NCBI RefSeq assembly: GCF_004664715.2
Contig: NC_051079.1
Location: forward strand, 57,005,660 to 57,069,659
From: Peromyscus leucopus
Taxonomy: Eukaryota; Chordata; Mammalia; Rodentia; Cricetidae
Reading direction: 5' to 3'
Length of the DNA stretch: 64,000 bases
Made by a program: the position numbers and the translations under genes. Each line of letters begins with the position of its first letter. Positions within the stretch are counted from its first letter, which is position 1. Of the stretch, positions 23,710 to 36,559 are shown one piece after another. Below the pieces are notes generated by a model, which had not been told where the DNA came from, searched no databases, and saw only the letters and a list, made by a program, of their open reading frames with translations.

Positions 23710-25495
23710 CTTTTTAGTTTCAGATCTGATCTAGAAAGCTCCGTGACAGTCGTGATGGGAACACAGGAGGCCCAGGTCCGCTTTCTGTTTCCTTCTGTTT
23801 ACTGATTATATCTTAGAACCCTGTGGGTGTGGAAAGTGTCGCTCTCTTGTCCTTTGCTCAGTCGGCTCTGGTAAGTGCCGGAGTTACTCCTCAGTGATTG
23901 GCCTTGCACAGATGCCTGCATGCTGAAGCATCACATCTTGTTTCTAATAGGAAACAGCAGCAGTCAACATTGTATGGACATGGTCTGTCAGTGTCAGGAG
24001 CTCCTCAACTCTTCCCATGTCGGCACTAGTCCCCAAATTTGACTTCAAATCACTCCTCTTAGAGCTCTTATTGTGCTGGGTGCTAATGAAAATGTGCACG
24101 TCCTTAACACGCTCTTTGCTGATGAAATATTTTGAACTCTAAATTCATCTGGCACTGACGGAGAGCATATGCCATCTCAGTTTGTGTGGAGGGCTCAGCC
24201 AAGGGTTCTTCCTGGACTAGGGAATTAGTAGGAGCCACAGATGTACGCATTCTGTGAGTCTCCATCATGGTGTGGAGGATGTTTCACAGTGCCTGTTGTT
24301 GCAGAGAGGACTCAAGACAGTGTAGATGCTAACCTCTGGCGGAAGAATTATCTTCTCAGAGGAATTCATCATCCTTAGCCTCTGAATGCTTTGGAATAAG
24401 TGAGAGTTTTTAGTAGTAAATCAGTGTGTCTCCTCAAGAGCAGGCATTTGAGTATGGCAAAGTGTTACTTTTTCTGTGATTTCAGGGTGCTCTAGGATCT
24501 TGGTACTTAGTGGAGTCTAGGCTCAATGGAAAGAATCAATCCCCAGCTCTACGTATAACCAAAAGACCCAGTTAGCTCCGAGACTTGTTCATTTCAAATT
24601 AGGAACACACCTACTTAATATGTGGTCCGTTTCTTTATATAGGTCTGCAGGCATCTAGAATAATCTTTGACACCACTTCATTTATATATGACATGCAGAA
24701 AGATGCGTTGGTGATCAGGCACGAAAGGAATATTTTAAAGATAACTGGAGCCACTGAGCAAATCTAATGCCGATTGAATTCTCACTTATGATAAGGCTTC
24801 AGCACTCCATGGGGAAAGTAGCATTTGTGAATCCTCATTATTTTGTGTTTCTCTACCTTCCAGGTGACTGTGCACAAGTCTCTGCTCTGTTAGGTCAAAC
24901 TAGGAACCATGAAAGTATGAGACTCAGATTTCCTTCAGTCCCAATGTTCAAGTGGTTTGGAGAACTTCAGTTTTGGAGGCCTTGAGCAGATGAGGCACTC
25001 TCAGTAGGGATCCCATGCTGGGAATTTCTTCTGGGGGTGGCACTTGTGTTTAACAAGTGTAAATTAGCCATTTGCCATAAGGTATCTCCTTAAGCTTGCA
25101 AATTCTATTTTCCCTTTATCTCCCCTTGGGTAGGTCTTACTCTTCTCTTCTGATTCCTTTGTTTGAAGAGGCCATTAAAATTTCTAAGTTGGCACATGTC
25201 CTCCTGGCAGACATGTCTTCTTGTGCCCTGGGTTCCAGCTTTCGCTTTGATTTTGACTTTGGCTAGATGGAACTTTCATATCATGTCAGCTCATTAGTAT
25301 TTTAAAGAAGACGTAAAAGAAAAAAAAAAACCCTGTTATCCATCATTTTTAGTCTTCTGTGGGAGGGTTATCCAAATATACTAGCCTGCCCTATTTCCAA
25401 GAATGGAAATCGAACTCGCTTATTTTATGGTTCACAAAAATAAGTTCAGAGTGGCCAGTGACTTATTTGGACTATGATGATGGGCACAGAAGAGC
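23706..25495. other. Unique intron
   Basis: An A-run lies near 25,319-25,331. No repeat family or exon recognised. Confidence 0.5.
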
Positions 25496-25625
25496 TCCTG
25501 TTCAAATCTAAGTCTGCTCCCCATCTCCCAGCACAGAGTTTCAATGTTTGCACAGTTTCCTTGATAGTTTGAGCATCATTGTCCACAAAGTGGGGATCTG
25601 AGTGATCCAGTCCTGAAGAGCAGTG
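25496..25625 (+). repeat. MIR SINE fragment, sense
   Basis: GTTCAAATCTAAGTCTGCTC, CACAGTTTCCTTGATAGTTT and GTCCACAAAGTGGGGATCTG follow MIR order ('ttcaaatcccagctctgcc...cagtttcctcatctgtaaaatgggga'). Confidence 0.5.
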
Positions 25626-26839
25626 AATGGATGGAAAACCAGAGCAAGTTAGAATCCTGTCAGGGGATCCTCCCTCTCAGGGTCAACTTGTGTCCAAGCT
25701 CTGCCCAGATAACTTTTCTAATTTGGCGGTGACGGGTCAGACATTTTCGAATGACTTCACAGAACTAACCACGCGCATCGAGAGTTCCTCAATGGCTTGT
25801 TGATTTTCAGAGCAACCGCACATCTGTAAAAGTTGCCAAGATTATCACATTTTGGATGATTATCAGAAAAACCTCAGGCAGTTGAGCGCCTTTCAATCTG
25901 TAAAAGTGTAATTTCTTTCATCTGCTGGTATTTTTGTATCATTCTGTCGGCCCATAGCATTGTGATCCCTTCCCACGCCCACAGTGAAGAGGTGACTGGT
26001 TATTTGTAAACAAAGAGTGGCCCGAGTTGGCTCTTCGGACCTCCTCTGCCAGCATCTTTTTGTTTTTGTTTTTGTTTTGTTTTGTTACTGTGTTACCTGG
26101 GTCATTCTCTTTTTTGTTGTTTTGTCTCATAATCGAGATGTAAACACTTTCCCATACCAAAAATTGCCGTTTTCTTTTTCTTCCCTTTCTGCTTGTTGGA
26201 TTCAGTAAAACACAAATGAGCCCGTCCTCTGCTGTGTACCATACAAGGTACTGAGAGGGAGCTAAGCATGTTTCTTTGCTGTACGGTCTATATTATATTC
26301 ATCACTGCCTGGGGTGGAGTGTGCGTATCTCCTCAGGGTTATTTGTAGAAGAAATGTCTGTTCAATGAACTATGATACTGACCCAGCCTCCGCAACTCCA
26401 CAAGTGTGATTTCTATAGATAAAGTGAATTGTTTATTTCTAGTCTGACTTTTATTGAGAGAACTTGAATTTTCCATGAAATTAAATGCAAGTGTTACTTT
26501 TGTTTACCCTGAACAATTTTTATCTTTTATTCTGATAACTGCATTAAATTTTCTTTTCATCTTTGCCAGTATAATAGCTTCTAAGGTTTCCATGTGTCTC
26601 CAGCAAATATCTAGCCCATCATAGCATCTATTTTGATAGAATTTTACTATTTGTCTTTTATGCTGTTAACTTGTGATTCATTCAAATGTTTGTTTAATTT
26701 ACCTATTATTGAATATCTTTAATGTTTTATGAATACAGTAGTGGTTAGAAAATGTGCTTTTTAAAATACATTCGCTCCATCTGGGGGACAAGAAGGAACA
26801 TTCTAACTGGGTATAGAATTAAGAAATTCATACCACTGA
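25626..26839. other. Unique intron with a (TTTTG)n stretch
   Basis: A short (TTTTTG/TTTTG)n lies at 26,058-26,087. Otherwise A/T-rich unique DNA. Confidence 0.5.
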
Positions 26840-27010
26840 GTGTTTGCTGGGTGTACTCACTGAATCATGATCCCATATCAGCTGTGTATTTGTCCCCCCT
26901 TGGCTGTGTACTAACACTTCGGGGACCCTTCTAGCCCCTCTGAGCCTTACTTTTGTCATATGTAAAGTTGACATCCTGTTAGGACATATAAGTGTCTGGC
27001 ATAAGGCTCA
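26840..27010 (+). repeat. MIR SINE, sense
   Basis: GGCTGTGTACTAACACTTCG, CCCCTCTGAGCCTTACTTTT, GTCATATGTAAAGTTGACAT and GTGTCTGGCATAAGGCTC follow the MIR core and 3' end in order. Confidence 0.6.
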
Positions 27011-27136
27011 TCACACATTCGGGTTCATTTCATCTGAGAGGGAAGGAACAGTTAGGCATGTCCACCTCGTGGCAGTCAGGTCACATGTGGCCAGAGACAG
27101 TTAAAAAGTTTGCAAAAAACTCTCAACTTACTTTAA

Positions 27137-27272
27137 AACATTTAATCCCAGCCCTTGGGAGGCAGAGGCAGGAGGGTCTCTGTGAGTTGAGTCCAGCCTG
27201 GTCTACTTACTGAGTTTTAGGACAGCCAAGGCTACACATAGTAAAACCCTGTTTGGAACAAAACTCAGTATT
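27137..27272 (+). repeat. B1 SINE, sense, 5'-truncated
   Basis: CATTTAATCCCAGCCCTTGG, GAGGCAGAGGCAGGAGG, CCAGCCTGGTCTACTTACTG, TTTTAGGACAGCCAAGGCTA and AAACCCTGTTTGGAAC match B1 after its first bases. Confidence 0.92.
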
Positions 27273-27582
27273 TTTTTTTTCAAGTCAATTCTGTAGGTCT
27301 CAAGCATGGACTTTGTAGACGTGAGTGACTGTGCTGTGCTGCAGTGTCAAAAGGTTGGACACCCCTTCTAGGCACAGGGAGTAATAGGATCAAACCCATG
27401 GCTGACATCAAAGACTGTACGGTGTCTGGCATAGAGTGAATGGTGAGCAGACACAGGCCAGGTGCAGGGTACACAAAAAGTAATTCTAGCAAGTACCATT
27501 GGGATGCTTTAAGACAGGAGCATGGACTGAATGTGGAGTCAGAACATTTTCTTTTTCTAAAGGATTTTTTTTTGTGCTTAAA

Positions 27583-27585
<3 letters not shown>

Positions 27586-27628
<43 letters not shown>
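27586..27628. repeat. (TG)n microsatellite
   Basis: About 21 units. It borders the 3' end of an antisense B3, a common place for CA/TG repeats to grow. Confidence 0.97.
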
Positions 27629-27630
<2 letters not shown>

Positions 27631-27639
27631 ATACGTGTA

Positions 27640-27775
27640 CGTATGCATGCATGTGTATGAGGAGGTCAGCAGGATGTCAGATACCCTGGAACTGGAGTTA
27701 CAGACAGTTGTGAACTTCCAGATATGTGCTCTGGGAGTCCTCTGCCAGAACAGTATGTGCTCTTAAGACTAGCTA
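27640..27775 (-). repeat. B3-class SINE, antisense
   Basis: GAGGAGGTCAGCAGGATGTC, CCCTGGAACTGGAGTTACAG, ACAGTTGTGAACTTCCAG, GGGAGTCCTCTGCCAGAAC and GTGCTCTTAAGACTAGCT match antisense B3 up to the tRNA-like head. Confidence 0.85.
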
Positions 27776-29614
27776 ACTACCATTATCCAGAGAACCTTTT
27801 TAAGGTACTCTGTGAGGTAGGCTGCTGTAGCGGAATGGGCATTATTTGCCTGGTTTCTGGTAGCATAGTCTCCTGCTTCTCATACTCTGTGATGTGCATG
27901 AAAATTACCTGGGGACCTTGCGATAAACACAGTTGCCTCTGCCTCACTGGTGAGGTCCAGACTCTGTGTCTGAGATGCACCCTAAGAGGCTGGCTTTGAA
28001 GTGATCATGCCAAGCAGTTCAGATGGAGGTGGACTTTGAGATGAGATGCACTGGCCTGGTTATTGAGGAAACACTCAGGTGACTGGCGGGTCTGATGAAG
28101 CTTAGGGCAGAGAGGATGCACACAGATGGCTAAAAAGTGACATGTTTGCCTGTTTGTGAATTGCCACAACAGACTTCCGTTTTGCATTACATAAATGCAT
28201 ACCAGTTTATATAGATTTTTTTTCCAAGCTAAAATATAATTAGAATTCATTGGGTGGTCCTCTTTATTGAGTTTGGTGGACCTGATGATTTGTCCTCATC
28301 CTCTGGATCTAGCCAGCTAAGGGAAGGAAGATCTTGTTCAAAAGAGAGCAATAAAAGAGAGGAAACAGAGAGGAAAGCAGAGCAGTGTGAGGTCGGGAAA
28401 TGAGAAAGATGGAAATGGGAAAGGATGGGAAAAGAGCAGTCAGATCTGATTGGGTAGGAATGTCTTTGTGAAGGAACCCAGCCAGTATTTAACCTGTTTG
28501 GAAAAAGCTCGACTTCCAGCATTTTTAATTAGTGGCTTGCTCGCTTTTGAAATTGCCCAGTTGGGAATACTCAAGTTTTGATGTGTTTTATCTGCCTGCT
28601 AATTAGCAGGCTGCTGGGTTGACCATTTTTTCCTTTTATTCGGTGGACAGAAGATAGGCATAAAGGTCTCCTGAAACCATGCAGCTCAAGCTTGGGTTCA
28701 AATCCATAGCCACAGTGTATGGGGGAAGAGTTCTTAGTAAGTCATATTAAATTGCAGCCCATCTTTTCGCAGACTCCTTTTCTGTTTTCACTGGCCTGGG
28801 GTGACTGTGTCTCAGCATGGTCCGTACTTGCGGCAAGAGCATTCTTGATTGAAAGGGCTGTCCTGTGCTTTGTAGGGTGCTTGGAAGTGCTCCTGACCTC
28901 TTTCCTAACCTGTGATAACAAAAACTGCCTGTGGAACTTGCCAATGCCTTTTGCTGGCAAAATTGCCCCGAATGGAGATTCTCTGGCAGAGTCATATGCT
29001 GCCTTTTGCCCTCACCTATATTGCATGTTTAAAATCTACCCCCCTTTTTTTGTAATTGAAAAATAGACAAGTCCAGGCACTATGAAGTCTATGACAGACA
29101 GAGAAAATCAAATCTAGCCCTTTCTTGCATGTTGGGCAGATTTAAGGGCAGGCTCGCCCATCAATCCAAGTTTTGGCTGGGAAAAGTCAGGTTGTACTAA
29201 ATGTTTGAAAAACCTGTAAAACCTGCAGTGATTGAGAGCTTTTATTTTTGAACCCCCCACTCCCCGAAAATATTTGTGTTTTATTTAAGAATTGAGAGAA
29301 CCACGCAGGATACAAAACTCACTCGTGTGAACATCCATGAGCGTTGCGAGTGCCTTCTTCGTGTACTCCAGCTCAGTGTGTACAGGATAGGGCGCCATGC
29401 TGGGTCGTTAAACAGCAGGGTGTGGGAAAGTCTTACACCCTTTCTTCAGACTCCATGTGGTCTCCTGGGCTTGCTTTTCTGGGCCTTAAGCTTGCCGTGC
29501 ACTGAGTCTAACTTTCCATTGGGGACATCTGCCTGTAGCTCCTTACCTGCTGGGGTATCAACCAGGAGGAACCAAGGAACTATGGTTAAGGGAGAAAAAG
29601 AGGAACGGGGAAGC
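27776..29614. other. Unique intron
   Basis: A purine-rich stretch lies at about 28,320-28,440. No repeat family or exon recognised. Frames of 72-131 codons lack similarity. Confidence 0.5.
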
Positions 29615-29643
29615 GGGAGGGAGGGAGGGAGGGAGGGAGGGGG
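29615..29643 (+). repeat. (GGGA)6-GGGGG tract, G-quadruplex motif
   Basis: Seven G-runs of three or more separated by single A on the strand that is transcribed as Tcf4 RNA. Confidence 0.95.
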
Positions 29644-30490
29644 CATGGGGCCAGGAGACGAGGGCCACTGAGAGAGAGAGAGATGGAAGGGGAAGATTCA
29701 GGTTTATTAGCAGTAAGTTGATTGTTGCTATCCCAACTCTTAAGATATCCTGTAACACCATGTACTCCTCTGTACCCAAAAATAAGCCAATTAATTACAC
29801 TGTGGTTGCTTCTGCCGATAATAAAGCAGCAGTAATGAAAGGAGCGGCAGTAGGCCAGTAAGAGAATAAACAGTATCAGGGAGATGTTGGGAGAGTTAGT
29901 ACACGGGGTTTCACGGCTCCTGGATCAGAGTTTCGCACCCTCCTCCGATTCTGTCAGGGGATGTTTGTGATGGCCGTCTGTTATCTACCAGGATCAAAAA
30001 ATATACACAACAGGGAAACTTTTCATGCTTATAATGGGCCTTTCATCAAAATGTCAAAGCCATCCCCAAATATAGAGTGAGCCTTAGAACTTCATGGCTC
30101 TGCTGTCCTCAGGACTGTTGCTCACAACATCCATGAAGGGATGTTCCTTACCCTAGTCAGCATTAGAACGGTGCAGGGAGAGAGTTCAGTGGATCCCAGC
30201 TTCCTGGTTGCTGACTGGGGTCTCTTCAAGCATGACTTACCGAAATCAAATATTGCCTTATCATCTAATGTCAACTTTAGTTTCTACATATCAAATACCA
30301 GGATAATAACGTACTCTGTAGTAGAAAACCACACATCAATGATATTTGGGCAGCAGAAATTAGTCTTGAAAGATTAAAAAGAAAATAGGAAATAAAATTG
30401 GGTGGGTAGGGAAAGTGGGGGAATGGATATAGAAAGAGTTGGGGTAAGGGTGAATATGATCAAATGCATTATATCAATCTCTCAAAGCAA
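29644..30490. other. Unique intron
   Basis: A short GA run lies near 29,671-29,682. Otherwise nothing recognised. Confidence 0.5.
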
Positions 30491-30508
30491 TGATGAAGGT
30501 GATGATGG

Positions 30509-30542
<34 letters not shown>
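30491..30542. repeat. (GAT)n microsatellite
   Basis: GATGAAGGTGATGATGGT followed by perfect GAT units. In the +1 frame it reads as an Asp run, which is not coding evidence. Confidence 0.96.
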
Positions 30543-30569
30543 AGTTTAGGCTATATGGACCATTCTGGT

Positions 30570-30592
30570 TTTTTGTTTGTTTGTTTGTTTTG
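30570..30592. repeat. (TTTG)n stretch
   Basis: About five TTTG units. Confidence 0.85.
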
Positions 30593-31145
30593 TTAGAAAC
30601 AGAAGGTGTCTCCACAACCTTTAGAAAAGCCCAAATATCTCTTCACTGTGCTAGTGAAAGCAAACCACTGAGTCCTTTCATTTTGTAGTTTTGGTTGCAC
30701 GTCTGTTGTCTGCTGTAATAAACTTGGCTAGAGAACAAACAGTATCTAGTCATGTTCTGGCAGTGATGTTGAAAGTGTCAGTGTGGGTATTTACTTCAGC
30801 TTAACTTTCCCTTTGGATTTAAATTGTGTTCATGGTACTTTTAAGTTTGTTTTGTTCAAAAGATTTTAATAAAACTTTAAGCGCCATTTCCTCTCTCTCA
30901 CGACGGAGGCTATCAAATGCTGTGGAGGATAGAGGCAATTTTTATGTGCATACCTCTGGTTCCTGAGGGTCCAGTTCACGTCTGCTGTGAATCTAAATTA
31001 GTTAATTTAAGTAGATGGGTCAGAAGCCACTGTCATCATGGTAGCCCTGCGCCTGGTTCTTAATTAAAGGCAACAGGAGATTAATTTGAAACATTAATTT
31101 AAAAGTGCATATACAAAACGAAAGAATTATTGCAAGAAAGCCTAA
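30593..31145. other. Unique intron before the first Tcf4 exon
   Basis: Repeat-free by eye and A/T-rich, with ATTAATT-type motifs close to the exon. Such exon-proximal sequence may be conserved. Confidence 0.45.
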
Positions 31146-31283
<138 letters not shown>

Positions 31284-32526
31284 TGACTAAGCTTCTCACA
31301 TGCGTCAGGCATGCATCCGCAAGAGTGCATACTTAGGTGCCTACATGCACACACATACACATGCACACGCACCTGCACAGATCTACATGTATCATTGAGG
31401 GCAGCTTTCTGGGCTTCTTTGATTTTTATTTGGTTACCACACCTGGATTTACACCTGTTGAATTGGTGGTGCTAACCTGAAGAGAAATCTTTTAGCAGCC
31501 ACACGGCCAAACCTTTGCCAGCCAGCCAGTGATCAAGTGTGATCGGAAGTCATTTGTTGCGTTCAGACCAAGCTTAAATAAATTCTTATTTATCAGTCAT
31601 ATATTGGTGTGACTAGACTCCTGAATGACACTCCGTGGAGTTATAGCCTATTAGTATGATTCGCACAGCAGGTCCGCATTAGTTTTACTTTGTGGCCATG
31701 CTACTGTTCCACCAGGAAGGCCGCTGCATACGGTATCTTTACTGTATTATTATTATTTTTTTAGGTGCCCTAAGACCATAGCAGGTTTCATAATACACAT
31801 ACATTGTTTCCAGTTAGAAGTAGACTTCATGCAGTAAAATGAACATCCCTCCTTCCTGCATCTCTAGCTGCTGCATTCTTCTGGGAGGGGGACATCTTCC
31901 TGTAACTGTTCCCATCATTTTGCATTGGGGGAGGGCTCTGCTCTGTCCCTGGAGGCAGAGGTGGTCCATCAAGCTGCCAAAAGGGCTATTTTAGCCAGTC
32001 ATACTTAACACTTTGCACCTGTCCTTGGCACTGTGAGCCTCAAGCTGGTCTTCAGGGTGTAGCAGGATCTCTAAGCCTATGAGGAACTCTGTTGAGCCTT
32101 GGAGCAGCTGCTGAGCTTGACATTCTAATGCATTATATGGATGGGTTGAGGAAATCTTTCCTCCTCCTCATGTTACAGTCTGCACTTGCACAAATAAATC
32201 CAATCCCTTGACAGCAAGTGGGCTGACAGAATGCCCCTCTATTGTTCTGTTCATTTAGACTTCCTCAATTTCTTCTTATGTGATTCAGTACAACCCTATA
32301 AATATTGAGCTAAATTCTCATAGTAAAAATACATTATTAACTTTATATTAACTTCTTACTATTCGTTTCCTACCAGTAGCTTGCTTTTAAAACTTAAAAT
32401 GTCTTACAGTGTGTATGTAGTCGAATATACAATGTCCTTTTCAACTGCATTTTGGCAAGCAGAGCCCATTTAGAACCTTCCTGGTTTACTTTTAAACTTG
32501 GTTTCCAGAAACTGCAGTTTTTATTG

Positions 32527-32740
32527 ACTTAAAGAAGCCCGTGAGGTGGCGCAGTGGGTCAAGGCCCTTACTGCTAAGCCTAGACAGCTCCATCCCTGGG
32601 ACCCACGTGGTAGAGAGAGAACTGACTCCAAGTTGTCCTTTGACTTGCATGTGCTGTGGCACACGTGTGTGACACTCCCACCCATGACACACGTACAAAG
32701 CAAGTAAATAAGTATAATTAAGAAAGAAAAAAAAATGCAT
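32527..32740 (+). repeat. B2/B3-class SINE, sense
   Basis: GTGAGGTGGCGCAGTGGGTC (tRNA-like A box), TGCTAAGCC, GGGACCCACGTGGTAGAGAG, GAACTGACTCCAAGTTGTCC and the AAATAAGTATAATT tail match the rodent tRNA-derived SINE class. The exact subfamily is not assigned. Confidence 0.85.
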
Positions 32741-32743
32741 TTG

Positions 32744-33015
32744 TAGGGCTTGGTACATAGGTCAGTCAGCAAAGGGCTTATATATAATCATAAAGCCTAG
32801 GGTTGGATCCCTATAATGCATTGTTAAGAAAAAAAAAATTCAGGCATAGTACTGTGCCACTTCAAATCCCCGCACCTGGGGCTCACTGACAAGTTAGCCT
32901 ACCCTAATCTGTGCCTTTTATGACTGAATTTGGGTTCTGGCATCCACACTCATGTACCACACACACAAGTGAGTACACATGAACACATACACACACGTGA
33001 ATAAATAAATATACA
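32744..33015 (+). repeat. B4 SINE, sense
   Basis: A degenerate ID-like head (GGTTGGATCCCTATAATGC) is followed by the B1-like middle and B4-typical GGCTCACTGACAAGTTAGCC, CCTAATCTGTG, CTGGCATCCACACTCATG, then a CA-rich AATAAATAAATA tail. Confidence 0.75.
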
Positions 33016-33871
33016 CAAGACACATATTGGTGAATGATTTGAATCACTGTATTATTACTTATATTTTCTCAAATCCAGGGGCTTTCCCAAGACAGATGTT
33101 TGTAGACTCATATTAGGTGACCTAACTGTGTCCCTTTTCCTCCCATCACCAAGTTCTGGAACTGTCTTCCACACAAAGTGCTGTGCTGATAATTGAGTTC
33201 CATAATGTATTTGAAGTTGGTAGTGCACTAGCTAGGATGAGGACATTTCATAAATAATAATCAGCGTTATACAATGCCTGGATGGGTCCTTAGTGTATGA
33301 CCTCTAGTTACAAATGAACATTCCAGCGGGATTAGATTCTAGCGTCACCCTGGTTAATTTTTTTGTAAAGGAAGAAAGGTGAGAGAGAGAGCAGAGTTGC
33401 CTATCCCGAGGGTCTCAGTCCTTTACACTGAAGTGATGTGGCTTTCCACTGTTCTCACAGCATCCATCTTTCATGTGTGGGCAGATTCTGCCCTTTGGCT
33501 AACATACCAAACTGATACCTCTGAGTAAATTTGACTTAGACTTTATGGACAGTTCACCCAGCTGAGCAGATGCTTCCCCCGCCCCGCCCCCTGGTCACAT
33601 CATGCTCTTTAATAGACCGAGATTTGAATCAAATAACACAGTTGGTTTTAACTCTTTCTTAGATGTTATTGAAATTCTCCATGGAATTGAAGTGACTGGA
33701 AAGCTTACAAACAATGTATTATTTTTTAAATTCCCAAGATGAGGAGATCATTATTCTAGTGAAACATTTTTTTCAGAAATTATTCCCCTTAAAATTGCTT
33801 TTGTGTGGCATATTTTGTTTACCTGCATACATACTGATTTGTGTTGAAGCTTTAACCTTTATGTATTACTG
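33016..33871. other. Unique intron
   Basis: Nothing recognised. Confidence 0.5.
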
Positions 33872-34056
33872 GGTATGAGTGTGTGTATATGAAGGTGGGG
33901 AAGGGCACATACATGTCACTGCCCAGATCTAGAGGTCAGAGGACAGTATTGTAGGGTTATTTTTTTGTCCCACTTTTACATGGTTGAACTCAGGTCTTCA
34001 GGTGGATACACCGAGCACTCCTCTTCTCTCTGAACATCTCACAGGCCTGGTCCTGA
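33872..34056 (-). repeat. B3/B4-class SINE, antisense
   Basis: AGAGGTCAGAGGACAGTATT, GGTTGAACTCAGGTCTTCAG and GGATACACCGAGCACTCC match, as complement, the 3' half and then the tRNA-like head of the same SINE class as 32,527-32,740. Confidence 0.75.
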
Positions 34057-34317
34057 AGCTTTGATGTTCATTCATAGTTCAAATGTGTTATTCTTCACAT
34101 TCTTATGTGTTAATTACTAATATAATGAACCATCCATTTTGCAGCTGCAAGAGTAGCTAAAATAAACATTGAAGCTTTAGTATTGCAAGCTAAATGTTGC
34201 TTGAACAGCTCTACCTTGCTTTCACAAGAGGCAGATCATTGCAGATGATGAATCGTTTCTCCTTACTTTAACATAGGTTTTGAGAAAGAATAACTCTTGG
34301 TATATGCAGTTTACTTC

Positions 34318-34480
34318 ATAGGTGTTGGCTGTTTACATATTTATTTCATTTAATCATGTCAACAATTCTATGAAGCTGGTAACATTATCGTTATATCAAG
34401 ATTTCACAGCGATTACTGTGGGAAACATTTGAATTCTGTAGATTCAGGAGTTCCCTGAGTCTTCTAGTCACCCGAAGGTA
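34318..34480 (-). repeat. MIR-like ancient SINE, antisense
   Basis: TTACATATTTATTTCATTTA, ATCATGTCAACAATTCTATG and AAGCTGGTAACATTATCG follow the antisense MIR pattern ('tctcatttaatcctcacaacaaccctatgaggtag'). Confidence 0.55.
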
Positions 34481-34587
34481 CAAGTTCTTACAGTGAAATT
34501 TCATGGGCCAGATAATAACTGACTCCAGTTTCTCTGGTAGGAAGGGTTTCAGTATTGAGGTGTGTTTATAAATGTAAAAGGAAGAGA

Positions 34588-34839
<252 letters not shown>

Positions 34840-35168
34840 TGATAGAAATGCCATTCATAAATAAAGGAATAAAATGGCTGTGAATGCTGGCGAACAGAAC
34901 ACCATCACTAAGTCTTACAAACATGGAATTAAAGATTTTCAGTCATTCAGGATTTATGTAGACTTTTGTCTTCCTTAGACATAAAGTGTCGTTAAACAGT
35001 AGTTTTCTCAGTACACACTGAAGAAGTCGAAGTGGCAAATATTTGTAATAAAGTATTTGGCTTCATGATTGACAAAGATGCGTAGTCAGAGAGTAACTCC
35101 TTCAAGCTGAACTGGATTGTCTGATTGTATTTTTGTCAGGGTGTAGACTCTATGTTGACTGTCTAGGT

Positions 35169-35371
35169 CAATGTTTCTCAACCTATGGGTTGTGACCCCT
35201 TTGGTATTACACATCAGATATCCTGCATATCAGATACTTATATCATGCTTCATAACAGTAGCAAAATTACAGTTATGAAGTAGCAGTGAAAATAATTTTA
35301 TGTCTGGGGGTCACCACAGCACGAGGAACCGTATTTAAAGGGTCACAGCATTAGTAAGGTTGAGAAGCGTG
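35169..35371. mobile_element. URR1-type nonautonomous hAT DNA transposon
   Basis: The terminal inverted repeats CAATGTTTCTCAACC and GGTTGAGAAGCGTGG, and the internal AACAGTAGCAAAATTACAGT, TATGAAGTAGCAGTG and GGGGGTCACCACAGCACGAG, match the rodent URR1 family. It has no coding capacity and no clear 8-bp target duplication remains. Confidence 0.85.
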
Positions 35372-35998
35372 GCTCTGGACAGCCCTCATACTATATGCCT
35401 TTACAGAAGCTGTGTGGCTGCTTGTGGTTTGTGTCTGTCTGCAGATTTCTGTCATGCCCTACATTCTGGCTTTGTTAGCATATTTCTCTGCTTTTGACTA
35501 CTCAGTCGGGATGTTAACAGCAGTAAACCTGAGCAATGAAAGAATAATTCATAATGGCTTAAAAGGTCCCAGTAGCTGGCTACTTCAGTTTTGATTGAAG
35601 ACAATGATCTTTGTTCTAGTATATGTGAGTTCTTCACACTATCAGGAGGTCTTTCAGGTTGGCCAAATCCTATGGCAGATCTGTCGATAAATGAAGTTCA
35701 ATTTCATGACACAAGCTGTTGGACCATTCTCCAAGGAAAATACTGAGCAATAATTATATTGTACTGAAACTGGAATTTCGAATGCTTTTCAAGAGTGTCC
35801 TGATTTTAAACCTTGGAAGCTTTGCCAGTTACTTAAGATGTTGATGGTCCTTTAATCTCAGTCTTTTTTTTTTTAATTGCCATCAAATCAGGTATTTAAC
35901 ACAAAGTTGTTTTTAATGGATAACATCATGTTTAGCCTTTGAGTATCTTCTCTGAGTACCACAAGACACTATTTGATCTAGGTTCTTGTTTTTGCTAG

Positions 35999-36000
<2 letters not shown>
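35372..36000. other. Unique intron
   Basis: A T-run lies near 35,865-35,875. Nothing else recognised. Confidence 0.5.

Positions 36001-36028
<28 letters not shown>
36001..36028. repeat. T28 homopolymer
   Basis: A pure T-run followed by AACCC. No SINE body adjoins it. Confidence 0.96.
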
Positions 36029-36032
<4 letters not shown>

Positions 36033-36559
36033 CTTCACAATGGTAAATTTCATATTGAAGTTTTAATTTTTAACTAAAGCTGGAGTAGCTCTTTTCAGTT
36101 ATTGGTGAAAAATACATCAGGCCTTAGCTAACTCAAGATATATGGAAACAGGTGACAAGGTATTTGTCAACTTAGATTTTACTGGACAAGTTTAGACCCT
36201 TTGGTGTCTGTAGCCATGATTTTAATACTTGGCTCTTCATGTGTCTGTTCATTTTTATCTAACTGTGTCAGATAAAGTCAAAGATAAAGGGAAGGAAAGT
36301 GATCTGAGAAGCAATGTGGAAAGACTCTCCAGACTTCATTTAGAAAAGCCTAAAGTGGTTCTCTGATGAGCTAAAATGTTACCTAAACTATGTGAAGCAC
36401 CCCTGTTTAGAAGTTTGGTATGTATGCGAACAAGTTGAAGAGCAGTCTGCTGGGTTAATGTGTCAGAACATAGCAAGGCATACAGCCACGTCACCTAACT
36501 GCCCTGCTCCGTGTTTCTTCCTGGACAGCGATTTCACAGACTAGTTTTTTACCCAAACT

